From positions 1 to 17,898 of the forward strand of contig JBFHKO010000028.1 of assembly GCA_041595355.1 (NCBI GenBank): a stretch of 17,898 bases of DNA, in the 5' to 3' direction. Positions 1 to 7,400 of the stretch are shown here, piece after piece. The translations under genes and the position numbers were made by a program. The notes under the pieces were generated by a model. The model was not told the origin of the DNA. It saw only the letters and a program-made list of their open reading frames with translations, and did not search any database. This DNA is from JBFHKO01 sp041595355 (GTDB taxonomy: Bacteria > Pseudomonadota > Gammaproteobacteria > Enterobacterales > Aeromonadaceae). Every line of letters begins with the position of its first letter. The stretch's first letter is position 1.

Positions 1-102
1 ACAGTGGGGGCTCTTGTGCAACGTCATCTTCGGCAGGTCGCCTGCCCAGGCCAGGCTGCCCAGCAACCCCAGGGCCAGCACCGTCAGTTTCACTATCTGC
101 AT
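1..102 (-). CDS. DUF411 family metal-binding protein, N-terminal part (runs off left edge)
   Basis: Only the first 34 codons are in the window, and the gene continues beyond position 1. The ATG at 102-100 has a strong Shine-Dalgarno (AAGGAG, six bases upstream). The product begins with a lysine-containing n-region and a hydrophobic stretch ending in AWA, so a signal peptidase I cut after residue 20 is likely and the protein should be periplasmic. The last visible residues, LHKSPHC, match the start of the DUF411 domain, which usually reads K-S-P-x-C-x-C-C and is found in small exported proteins in copper and silver resistance clusters. The decisive second and third cysteines lie outside the window. 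The same-strand Met/His-rich gene ends 117 bases upstream. Family assignment is fairly firm from this short match and the context; the precise role in metal binding is inferred. Confidence 0.75.
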   Translation of the reverse strand, partial: MQIVKLTVLALGLLGSLAWAGDLPKMTLHKSPHC

Positions 103-219
103 CTTGTTCTCCTTCGTGTTGCGCCGCCAAAAGCGACCAGAAAAACCAGCCAGCAACCTATATCGCATCGTCAGGCATCCAGGGCTCACTCCATCTCGTC
201 ACCACCGGCCTCTCCCGGA

Positions 220-507
220 TCAGGGAGTCGCAGTGTGGTGTTGCTCATGCCCGCCAGACGGAGCCGTTGACCCCGTTTCGGCCTCGCCCGTGCCGTTGGC
301 CGTCTGGACCGGCATAGCCATCATGGCTTCGTGCATCTTCCGCATTTGCTCATGACCCATGTGCATGTCGTGCTCCATCGGCATTGCACCCATACCCTGT
401 TCTGTTGCCGCCGCTGTCGTGGGCTCCGCAGCCTGGGCCAAGCTGACAAACAGCCATCCCGAGACGGCCAATCCCAGCAGAGGGGGGGTGATGTGCTTGA
501 GTGTCAT
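220..507 (-). CDS. Small exported Met/His-rich protein, putative periplasmic metal binder
   Basis: This is a 95-residue protein with an ATG at 507 and a good Shine-Dalgarno (AAGGAG) five bases upstream. Residues 1-26 form a signal peptide ending AQA before AEP. The mature part is of low complexity. Residues 39-65 contain ten methionines (39, 42, 44, 48, 50, 55, 58, 62, 63, 65) and four histidines, and the tail carries H87, H90 and H91. There is no cysteine. Such Met/His spacing is typical of periplasmic Cu+/Ag+ buffering proteins, but I do not recognise a named family such as CusF, CopK or PcoE. It lies in a metal-resistance cluster between the DUF411 gene and a doubtful small ORF on the same strand. 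Metal binding is inferred from composition and neighbours. The gene itself is well supported by its start signal and signal peptide. Confidence 0.75.
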   Translation of the reverse strand: MTLKHITPPLLGLAVSGWLFVSLAQAAEPTTAAATEQGMGAMPMEHDMHMGHEQMRKMHEAMMAMPVQTANGTGEAETGSTAPSGGHEQHHTATP

Positions 508-606
508 GATGACTCCTTATGTGAATAGTGAGTTTATTCGAATTTGAATGGTTGAGCGCCGTAATGACCCAACCGGCGGGCACGACCTCTCTTAGCTGTC
601 ATGCCA

Positions 607-840
607 TTAGAAAATAAATGTCCGCATCGGGACTGCGCCTGGCCTGCTCGTGTCACTGGACCAGTCCAGGCCATGTTCCATCAGGCAGTGCGATGACTCA
701 CCTGTGGCTGCGGCCGCCAGTGGCTGAGTCCGCACTCGGAAAACCTGATAAGCGTCCGGCTCCTGCTCCGTCCAGGCCGACACCCAGACGCCGACACTCG
801 TAAACGTCAATACCAAAGCTGCCGTTCCCCACAACCGCAT
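607..840 (-). CDS. Doubtful small membrane-anchored or exported protein
   Basis: An open frame of 77 codons starts at the ATG at 840. A GGGA lies eight bases upstream, a weak ribosome site. An alternative ATG nine codons earlier (867) has no better signal. The product starts with an arginine and a hydrophobic segment (about residues 4-23), which could be a signal anchor or an uncleaved signal peptide. A polar tail follows with one cysteine and two histidines close together (SSHCLMEH). Most codons are ordinary for a GC-rich genome, which favours coding, but no family is recognised. It reads in the same direction as the Met/His-rich gene 99 bases downstream and could share its transcript. It may be a real accessory protein of the cluster or a chance frame. 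Confidence 0.4.
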   Translation of the reverse strand: MRLWGTAALVLTFTSVGVWVSAWTEQEPDAYQVFRVRTQPLAAAATGESSHCLMEHGLDWSSDTSRPGAVPMRTFIF

Positions 841-920
841 GGTGATGTCCCAAATCTGTGGTGCCATGATGTTTCAGATAACCCCAGACTACCGAACAAG
901 CCTGAAGCCAGGCTGTCAGT

Positions 921-942
921 AGCATTACATTCGCGTCATCTG
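921..942. promoter_or_regulatory. Degenerate CusR-like palindrome (candidate)
   Basis: The right half, GCGTCATCTG, matches eight of ten bases of the right arm of the perfect box at 9417-9438 (TTGTCATCTG). The left half is weaker. Against the core pattern ATGACAA-N2-TTGTCAT it matches 10 of 14 fixed positions. It sits between the divergent small minus-strand genes and the DUF2933-copA group, where a metal-responsive operator would be expected. This is a by-eye match and could be chance. Confidence 0.3.
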
Positions 943-1088
943 AAACCCCATTTAAACAACGGAATCGCACAAGAACTACACTGCGAATAGGCAGCAAAGC
1001 AGAACTATGTCATTGACCGGGACATTCCCTTGCCGATTGGAAGGCAGCGCCGGCATTGGTTGCAGGTCCGAGAGGCGCGAGGAAAAAC

Positions 1089-1382
1089 ATGGCACATGAA
1101 TCCAACTCAAACGACAACCATGCTGGCGGGTTCTGGCATGCCCGGTATGCCGCCGCTCTGATGGTCATTGGAGCCGTTTCCGGCTACTTCCTGGTCACCG
1201 AGCATTGGGCGCACATCTTAGGAATACTGCCTTACCTGTTGCTGCTGGCTTGCCCGTTGATGCACCTGTGCATGCACCACGGTCCTGGTCATCATGGACA
1301 TACAGGTCATGGCCAGCATCGCGATCAACATGCTCAGGCAGAAGACAAACCGGATAACCGCAACGGAAATAATCCTGTATGA
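1089..1382 (+). CDS. DUF2933 family small membrane protein
   Basis: The product has 97 residues from the ATG at 1089, chosen because AGGA lies just upstream and the next in-frame ATG, at 1056, would add an atypical basic leader. After a polar N-terminus there are two hydrophobic segments (about residues 21-36 and 42-56). They are followed by CPLMHLCMHH (55-64) and a His/Gly-rich tail with many histidines up to residue 81. The W-H-x-L-G-L-P-Y-L-L-L-L-x-C-P-L-M-H pattern is characteristic of DUF2933, a short inner-membrane family of unknown function common next to copper ATPases. The stop codon overlaps the start of the next (broken) gene as ATGA, so the two were translationally coupled, and copA follows on the same strand. 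The His-rich tail and context suggest metal handling, which is inference. Confidence 0.8.
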   Translation: MAHESNSNDNHAGGFWHARYAAALMVIGAVSGYFLVTEHWAHILGILPYLLLLACPLMHLCMHHGPGHHGHTGHGQHRDQHAQAEDKPDNRNGNNPV

Positions 1383-1545
1383 CTCCCCATCGTCCCGCCC
1401 ATGGTCTCTGGCTGCGGGTGATCCTGAACGCAGCCGTATTCGTTATGTTTGCCTTCAGCTTTGTCCGCCCCCGGACCCACGTGACTGGCGCATCTTTGAC
1501 AGCTGTCCCGCCTTCGTGATTGCCCGTTTCTCCCATCAGCCTTGA
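1379..1545 (+). pseudogene. Frameshifted, truncated isoprenylcysteine carboxyl methyltransferase-like gene
   Basis: The ATG at 1379 overlaps the DUF2933 stop as ATGA. In this frame the product reads a typical N-terminus of the small ICMT-like membrane methyltransferase family found in copper clusters: HGLWLRVILNAAVF, then FAFSFVRPRT. Near 1472-1480 the family pattern jumps to another frame, where DWRIFDSCPAFVIARF continues the usual R-D-W-R...A-F-V-x-A-L-F segment. One missing base, probably in a C run, explains the shift. The original frame stops at 1519 and the shifted frame at 1545. Normal family members continue for well over 100 further residues with membrane helices and the methyltransferase motif, and none of that is present before copA at 1566. 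I therefore call it a relic with both a frameshift and a C-terminal deletion. The family name is from memory of conserved motifs. Confidence 0.65.
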
Positions 1546-1565
1546 CCAGGAAATAGGAGTCCACC

Positions 1566-3902
1566 ATGAAATCCTCTCCGGATCACCTCACTCCGCCGAC
1601 GGCCGCTCAGGTCAATCGACCAACAGCAACAGATCCCGTCTGCGGCATGCAGGTGCCTATCGAATCGGCACAGCATTTTTCCTATCAGGATGAGAGTTAC
1701 CATTTCTGCAGCGCCCATTGCCGGCATAAATTCGCGGCCGCTCCGCAACGCTATCTCCAGCCGCAGCCTGTCGTGGAAGACTCGCCAATCGAGCCCGGCA
1801 CCCTCTACACCTGCCCCATGCACCCGGAGATCCGTCAGGATCATCCCGGCAGCTGCCCCAAGTGCGGCATGGCGCTGGAGCCGGAGCAACCCCTGCCGGA
1901 AACAGAAGAAAATCCGGAGCTGGTCGACTTTCAGCGCCGCTTCCTGTTCACGCTGCCCCTGACCCTTGTCGTGACCCTGCTGGCCATGTTCGGCCGCTAC
2001 CTCGCCTGGTTCGACATGCAGACCCAAAGCTGGATCGAGCTGCTGCTGTCCCTGCCGGTGGTGCTCTGGGCGGGCGCGCCTTTCTTTGTCCGCTGGGCCA
2101 CATCCCTGCTCCAGCGCAACCCCAACATGTGGACCCTGATCGGCACCGGCACCGGCGCGGCCTTCATCTACAGCGTCGTGGCGACCGTCGCACCCGACCT
2201 CTTCCCGCCAGTCTTTCGGTCCATGGGCCGGGTGGCGGTCTATTTTGAAGCGGCAGTGGTGATCATCTCCCTGACCCTGCTGGGGCAGGTGCTGGAGCTC
2301 AAGGCCCGCTCCCGGACCTCGGAGGCCATCCGTCTGCTCATGGGGCTGGCCCCCAAGACCGCACGCCGCATCAATGCCGATGGCGTGGAGGAGGATATCC
2401 CCCTGGCGCATGTTCAGGTGGGGAATCGGCTGCGCATCCGCCCGGGCGAGAAAGTCCCGGTGGATGGGGTGGTCGTGGACGGCAGCAGCAGCATCGACGA
2501 GTCCATGCTCACCGGCGAGCCCATGCCGGTGAGCAAACGCCGGGGCGACAAGGTGATCGGCGCCACGTTGAATACCACCGGCGCCCTGACCATGCAGGCC
2601 CAGAAGGTGGGCACCCAGACCATGCTGGCGCAAATCGTCAACCTGGTGGCCCAGGCCCAACGCTCCAAGGCGCCCATGCAGCGGCTGGCCGACCGGATTG
2701 CCGGCCACTTCGTGGTGGTGGTGGTGCTTATCGCCATCCTCACTTTCCTTGGCTGGGGGCTGCTGGGGCCCGGCAACGGCTGGGAGTACGGGCTCATCAA
2801 CGGTGTGGCGGTGCTGATCATCGCCTGTCCCTGTGCCCTGGGGCTGGCCACCCCCATGTCCATCATGGTGGCCACCGGCAAGGGCGCCACCCGGGGGATA
2901 CTGTTCCGGGACGCGGCGGCCATCGAGCACTTTCGCCGGGTGGACACCCTGATTGTGGACAAGACCGGTACCCTGACCGAGGGGCGGCCAGTGTTCCAGC
3001 AGGCCATTCCCGCCTCGGGCCGGGAGGCCAGCGAGGTGCTGCGCCTGGCCGCCAGCCTGGATCAGGGCAGCGAGCATCCCCTGGCCCACGCCATCGTCCA
3101 GGCCGCCCGGGAGCAGCAGCTTCATCTTGATCAGGTGAAGGAGTTCCAGACGCGCGAAGGCATCGGCGTCACGGGCCAGGTCGCGGGAGCGACGCTGGTG
3201 CTGGGCAATGCCACCCTGCTGGAGCAACACGGCGTCGATGTCTCGGGGTTGCAGGGCGAGGCAGAACCCTTGCGCCAGGAGGGCGCCAGCGTCATGTACC
3301 TGGCGGTGGATGGCCAGCTGGCCGGCCGGCTGGCGGTGAGCGCTCCGGTCAAGGCGGCGACGCCCGAGGCACTGACGCAGCTGCGGGCCGAGGGGCTGAC
3401 GGTCATCATGGCCACCGGCGATGGCGAGACCACGGCGCGGGCGGTGGGCCGCAGGCTGGGAATAACGGAGGTCCATGGCGAGGTGAAGCCGGCGGACAAG
3501 CTGGCGCTGGTGGAGCGGCTGCAACAGCAGGGACACATCGTGGCCATGGCCGGAGACGGCATCAACGATGCCCCGGCCCTGGCCCAGGCAGACGTGGGCG
3601 GGGCCAGGGGCACCGGCACCGACGTGGCCATGAGCAGCGCCCAGGTGACCCTGGTGAAGGGCGATCTGCGCGGCATCGCCCTGGCCCGGGCGCTGTCGAA
3701 TGCCACCATCACCAACATGAAGCAAAACCTGCTGTTCGCCTTCGTCTACAACGCCCTGGGAATTCCGCTGGCCGCCGGGCTCTTCTACGCGGCCACCGGC
3801 ATGCTGCTCTCGCCCATGGTGGCCGCCCTGGCCATGAGCCTGAGCTCCGTCTCGGTCATCGGCAACGCCCTGCGGTTGCGAAGTCGTAAGTTATCGGGCT
3901 GA
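1566..3902 (+). CDS. copA: Cu+-translocating P-type ATPase (P1B-1)
   Basis: This 778-residue inner-membrane pump exports Cu+ (and probably Ag+) from the cytoplasm by ATP hydrolysis. The start at 1566 has GGAG seven bases upstream. Instead of classical HMA domains, the N-terminus has a YHS domain (about 22-56; C26, C48, C52) and a zinc-ribbon-like heavy-metal-binding domain (81-104; C83, M85, C97, C100). Membrane segments begin near 127. The actuator TGE lies around 317, the CPC metal site of helix 6 at 421-423, the phosphorylated Asp in DKTGT at D465, and the hinge GDGIND at 663-668. The last two helices carry YN (728-729) and MSLSS (757-761), the Cu+ signature of P1B-1. The usual GIAMGTGTD reads GGARGTGTD (678-686), an odd change. 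It follows DUF2933 and the broken methyltransferase gene on the same strand and converges with the RND operon. Confidence 0.95.
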   Translation: MKSSPDHLTPPTAAQVNRPTATDPVCGMQVPIESAQHFSYQDESYHFCSAHCRHKFAAAPQRYLQPQPVVEDSPIEPGTLYTCPMHPEIRQDHPGSCPKCGMALEPEQPLPETEENPELVDFQRRFLFTLPLTLVVTLLAMFGRYLAWFDMQTQSWIELLLSLPVVLWAGAPFFVRWATSLLQRNPNMWTLIGTGTGAAFIYSVVATVAPDLFPPVFRSMGRVAVYFEAAVVIISLTLLGQVLELKARSRTSEAIRLLMGLAPKTARRINADGVEEDIPLAHVQVGNRLRIRPGEKVPVDGVVVDGSSSIDESMLTGEPMPVSKRRGDKVIGATLNTTGALTMQAQKVGTQTMLAQIVNLVAQAQRSKAPMQRLADRIAGHFVVVVVLIAILTFLGWGLLGPGNGWEYGLINGVAVLIIACPCALGLATPMSIMVATGKGATRGILFRDAAAIEHFRRVDTLIVDKTGTLTEGRPVFQQAIPASGREASEVLRLAASLDQGSEHPLAHAIVQAAREQQLHLDQVKEFQTREGIGVTGQVAGATLVLGNATLLEQHGVDVSGLQGEAEPLRQEGASVMYLAVDGQLAGRLAVSAPVKAATPEALTQLRAEGLTVIMATGDGETTARAVGRRLGITEVHGEVKPADKLALVERLQQQGHIVAMAGDGINDAPALAQADVGGARGTGTDVAMSSAQVTLVKGDLRGIALARALSNATITNMKQNLLFAFVYNALGIPLAAGLFYAATGMLLSPMVAALAMSLSSVSVIGNALRLRSRKLSG

Positions 3903-3922
3903 TGCCGGGAGCTTGCGATAAT

Positions 3923-3954
3923 CCGTAGTCGGCGCCTATCAGCGCCGACCACGG
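3923..3954. terminator. Hairpin between convergent copA and RND operon
   Basis: GTCGGCGC (3928-3935) and GCGCCGAC (3942-3949) pair perfectly around a six-base loop. The stem extends, after one A/C mismatch, by CCGT with ACGG (3923-3926 and 3951-3954). It begins 20 bases after the copA stop, between two convergent units, where a shared terminator is expected. Neither side has a T run, so it is not a classical intrinsic terminator. Confidence 0.5.
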
Positions 3955-4089
3955 CCTCGACACGACTCGTGTTGCTCACAATCAACGCTTGGCAACAACC
4001 CCATGCATCTTCGCCTGTTGCCGGTACCTCATTTACCGATCTGGTACCACGAAGCAACGACCATGATCTCCCCGCCCCCAGAATAAACC

Positions 4090-4449
4090 TCAGGGGAGCA
4101 GGAAGCGCAGCTGCTCCTCGCCCCGCCCCGGCACCGTCAGTCGCACCACTGCCCTGGCACCCGGAGCCAGCCGGGCTCCCGGGCCCATCAGGGCATCATC
4201 CCCGGCCGGGGCCAGGGGGATCACCGTTTTTTTCCCCCCGCTCAACAGGATGAGCTCACCGCCGGCTCCCTGGGCCGAAACGGGCACGGCGTGATCGCTC
4301 AGATAAACCATGGTCATGGCCGGCTCGACCCGCAGTTCCACTGTCAGCGACGTGCCCTCCTGAATGAGGCCGCCATGGGCTGGCGCCAGATCGCCATGGG
4401 CAAGTACCTGGCCGCTCAGCAGCAGGGTCAGCAACAGGATTTTTTTCAT
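4090..4449 (-). CDS. Small exported protein at the end of the RND metal-efflux operon
   Basis: The product has 119 residues. The start at 4449 (MKKIL...) is preferred over the ATG two codons earlier because AAGGAA lies seven bases before it and directly abuts the earlier one. Residues 1-17 form a signal peptide ending VLA before HGD, so the mature protein begins with histidines (HGDLAPAHGG). The rest looks like one small beta-rich domain: strands around 30-42 (LTVELRVEPAMTMVYLSDH), a G-rich turn, and LSGGKKTVIPLAPAGDD. It ends in beta strands (AVVRLTVPG...EEQLRFLLP). Similar unnamed proteins accompany HME-RND pumps in other proteobacteria, as far as I recall; no function is established. It follows the permease gene by 24 bases and is likely its last co-transcribed partner, perhaps a periplasmic metal-binding accessory. 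Confidence 0.8.
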   Translation of the reverse strand: MKKILLLTLLLSGQVLAHGDLAPAHGGLIQEGTSLTVELRVEPAMTMVYLSDHAVPVSAQGAGGELILLSGGKKTVIPLAPAGDDALMGPGARLAPGARAVVRLTVPGRGEEQLRFLLP

Positions 4450-4473
4450 CTGCATTTCCTTGGGTTAGACCGA

Positions 4474-7400
4474 TCAATAGGTTTCATCATCCGGCTCCTG
4501 CAGCAACGCCGCCAGGGGCTCCCGGCCATAGCACCAGAACATCAGCGGCGTCAGCAGGGTATCCAGCAGGGTGGAGCTGATGAGGCCGCCGAAGATCACC
4601 ACCGCCACCGGGTGCAGGATCTCCTTGCCCGGCGCATCGGCTGCCAGCAGCAGTGGCACCAGGGCAAAGGCGGAGACCAGCGCCGTCATCAGCACCGGTG
4701 TCAGCCGCTCCAGCGAGCCACGGATGATCATGGCCTGGCCGAAGCTCTCCCCCTCGAACTTGCACAGGTTGATGTAATGGCTGATCTTGAGAATGCCGTT
4801 GCGGGTGGCGATGCCGGTCAGGGTGATGAACCCCACCAGCGAAGCCACCGACAGCGAGACCCCCGCCAGCCACATGGCGATCACGCTGCCGATGAGGGCC
4901 ATGGGAATATTGCCCATGATCATCAGCGCCAGGCGGCTGGAGCGGTAACGGCTGTAGAGCACGGCAAAGATGAGACCGAGTGAGGCCAGGGCGAGCAGGC
5001 CGATCAGCCGGGTCGCCTGCTCCTGGGCCTGGAACTGCCCCTCCAGGCTGACGAAGTAGCCCTCCGGCAGCGGGGTCGTTGCCAGCAGCTGGCGGATCTG
5101 CGCCACTATGGCCGCCATGTCGGAGCCATCGGTGTTGGCGGCGATGACGATGCGCCGGCGGCTGTTCTCGCGCCCTATCTGGTTGGGGCCATCCCCCTCC
5201 TCGATGCTCGCCACCTGCGACAGGGGAATGCGGCCGTGGGGCGTGTCGATGAGCAGATTGGCCAGCCCCTGGGGATGGCGCTCGCCGTCGGGCAGGCGCA
5301 CCACCAGATCGAAGCGCTTGTTGCCGTCGATGATCTGGCCCACCCTGTCCCCTTCGGTCAGGGTCTCCAGGCTGGCCAGCAGCGCCCCGGGCGGTATGCC
5401 GTAGAGGGCCAGCCGCTCGTAATCGAGCCGCACCGTGATCTGCGGGATCAGCACCTGCTTTTCGATCTGCAGATCGGTGAGCCCCGGGATCTGGGCCAAA
5501 CGCTCCTGCAGGCCGGCGGCCTGGGCGCGCAGGCTGTCCAGATCGTCGCCGAAGATCTTGATGGCAATCTGGGCCCGCACCCCCGAGAGCAGGTGATCCA
5601 GCCGGTGGGAGATGGGCTGCCCCAGCAGCACTGTGGCCGGCAGCGTCCCCAGACGGGCACGAATATCGGCCATGACGGCCTCCCGGCTGCGCTCGCTGGG
5701 GTGCAGATCCACGTCCAGCTCGCTGGAATGCACCCCCTCGGCGTGCTCATCCAGCTCGGCACGGCCAGTCCGCCGCCCCACGCTCTTGACCTCGGGCACC
5801 GCCAGGATCGCCTGCTCCGCCAGGGTACCGATGCGGTTCGACTCCTCCAGCGCGGTGCCCGGATTGAGCAGCAGGCTCACGGTCAGGGTCCCCTCGTTGA
5901 AGGGGGGCAGAAAGGCACGGGGAAACAGCGGCACCGTGGCCAGGGTCAGCAGCAGCAGGCCGCAGGCCGCCGCCAATATGCGCCTGGCCCGGGGAAAGCT
6001 GGCCGCCAGCAGACGCCGATCCCAGCGCTTGAGCCAGGCCACCAGCGGCGAGTCACCGCCTTGCAGCCGCTTCATGCGCGGCAGCAGGAAGAAGCACAGC
6101 ACCGGAGTGACGGTGAGCGCCACCAGCATGCTGGCCAGGATGGAGGTGATGTAGGCGATGCCCAGCGGTACAAACAGCCGCCCCTCTATGCCCGGCAGGG
6201 CAAACAGGGGCACGAACACCAGCACCACCACCAGGGTGGCGATGACCACGCCGGAGCGCACCTCGTTGCTGGCGGCGGCGATGCTGCGGATAAGCTCGAA
6301 CACTCCCTTGGGCCGCTGCTGCTTGAGACGGCGCAGCACGTTTTCCACATCCACCAGCGCATCGTCCACCAGCTCGCCGATGGCAATGGCCAGCCCCCCC
6401 AGGGTCATGACGTTGATGGAGAGCCCCATCCACTTGAACACCAGGGCGGTGATGGCGATGGAGAGGGGAATGGCGGTCAGGGAGATGAAGGTGGTGCGCA
6501 GGTTGAGCAAGAACGCAAACAGGATGACCGCCACCATGATGGCGCCGTCCCGCAGCGCCTCCTGCACGTTGTCGATGGAGGCGGCGATGAAGTCAGCCTG
6601 GCGAAACAGGACATGGGGGGCGCTGATCCCCGCCGGCAGGCCGCGCTCGAGCTCCGCCAGCGCGGATTCGATCTGGCCGGTGAGGCGCACCGTGTCGGCA
6701 TTGGGCTGCTTTTGCACGCTGACGATGACCGCCGGCTTGCCGCCAAAGCCGGCATCGCCGCGCTTGAAGGCAGCCGCGAACTTGACCTCGGCTATCTGCT
6801 TGAGCTGAATGGGATTGCCGGCATGGACCGCCAGCGCCAGGTTCTGCAGATCCTCCAGGCGGGTGGTGCGCCCCAGATGCCGGATCAGATACTCCCGGCC
6901 ACTTTTCTCCAAGAAGCCGCCGCTGGTATTGCTGGAGAAGTGGGCCAGCGCCTCTTCAAGCTGACTGAAGCTGATCCCCAGGCGAGCCATCAGGGCCGTG
7001 TCCGGCTCGACCCGGAACTGGCGCACCTCGCCGCCAATGGGGATCACCTGGGCCACCCCGGGGATGGAGAGCAGCCGTGGGCGCAATACGAAATCCACAT
7101 ACTCGCGGATCGCCATGGGCTGACTGGTGGCAGGATCCGCCGGCAGGGCGATGAGCATGAACTCTCCCATCACCGAGGAGATGGGCCCCATCACCGGGTT
7201 GACGCCGCCGGGCAGCTGCTCGCGCACCTGGCTCAGACGCTCGGCCACCAGTTGCCGGTTGCGGTAGATATCCGAGCCCCAGTCGAACTCGGCGTAGAGG
7301 ATGGAGAGCCCGACCCCGGAGACAGAGCGCACCCGGGTCACCCCAGGCATGCCGTTGAGGCTGGTCTCCAGCGGGAAGGAGACCAGCTGTTCCACCTCTT

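Larger units (their letters stand above)
508..1088. other. AT-richer spacer between divergent metal-resistance genes
   Basis: This 581-base stretch separates the minus-strand Met/His-rich gene from the plus-strand DUF2933-copA group. It must hold promoters in both directions. It contains one doubtful minus-strand ORF (607-840) and a degenerate CusR-like palindrome (921-942). It is clearly less GC-rich than the genes around it; 901-960, for example, has 28 G or C in 60 bases. No convincing sigma-70 hexamer pair stood out: a TTGACC at 1013-1018 has only a poor partner downstream. No hairpin terminator, tRNA or repeat was seen. Confidence 0.5.

Noticed and set aside
503..513. GTCATGATGAC palindrome as a regulator half-site
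   Set aside because: It spans the start codon of the Met/His-rich gene and does not have the spacing of the CusR box.
1013..1046. CueR-like promoter (TTGACC, then CCTTG...GGAAGG)
   Set aside because: The CCTT and AAGG halves are nine bases apart rather than the five seen in E. coli copA, and no -10 follows at the long spacing CueR needs.
1536..3725. A 729-codon open frame on the minus strand opposite copA
   Set aside because: It is a shadow of copA with low-complexity Gly/His/Gln/Arg composition and no recognisable motif.
4023..4047. Two GGTACC copies as a possible repeat or recombination site
   Set aside because: They are six-base palindromes only, without longer flanking identity, so chance is enough.
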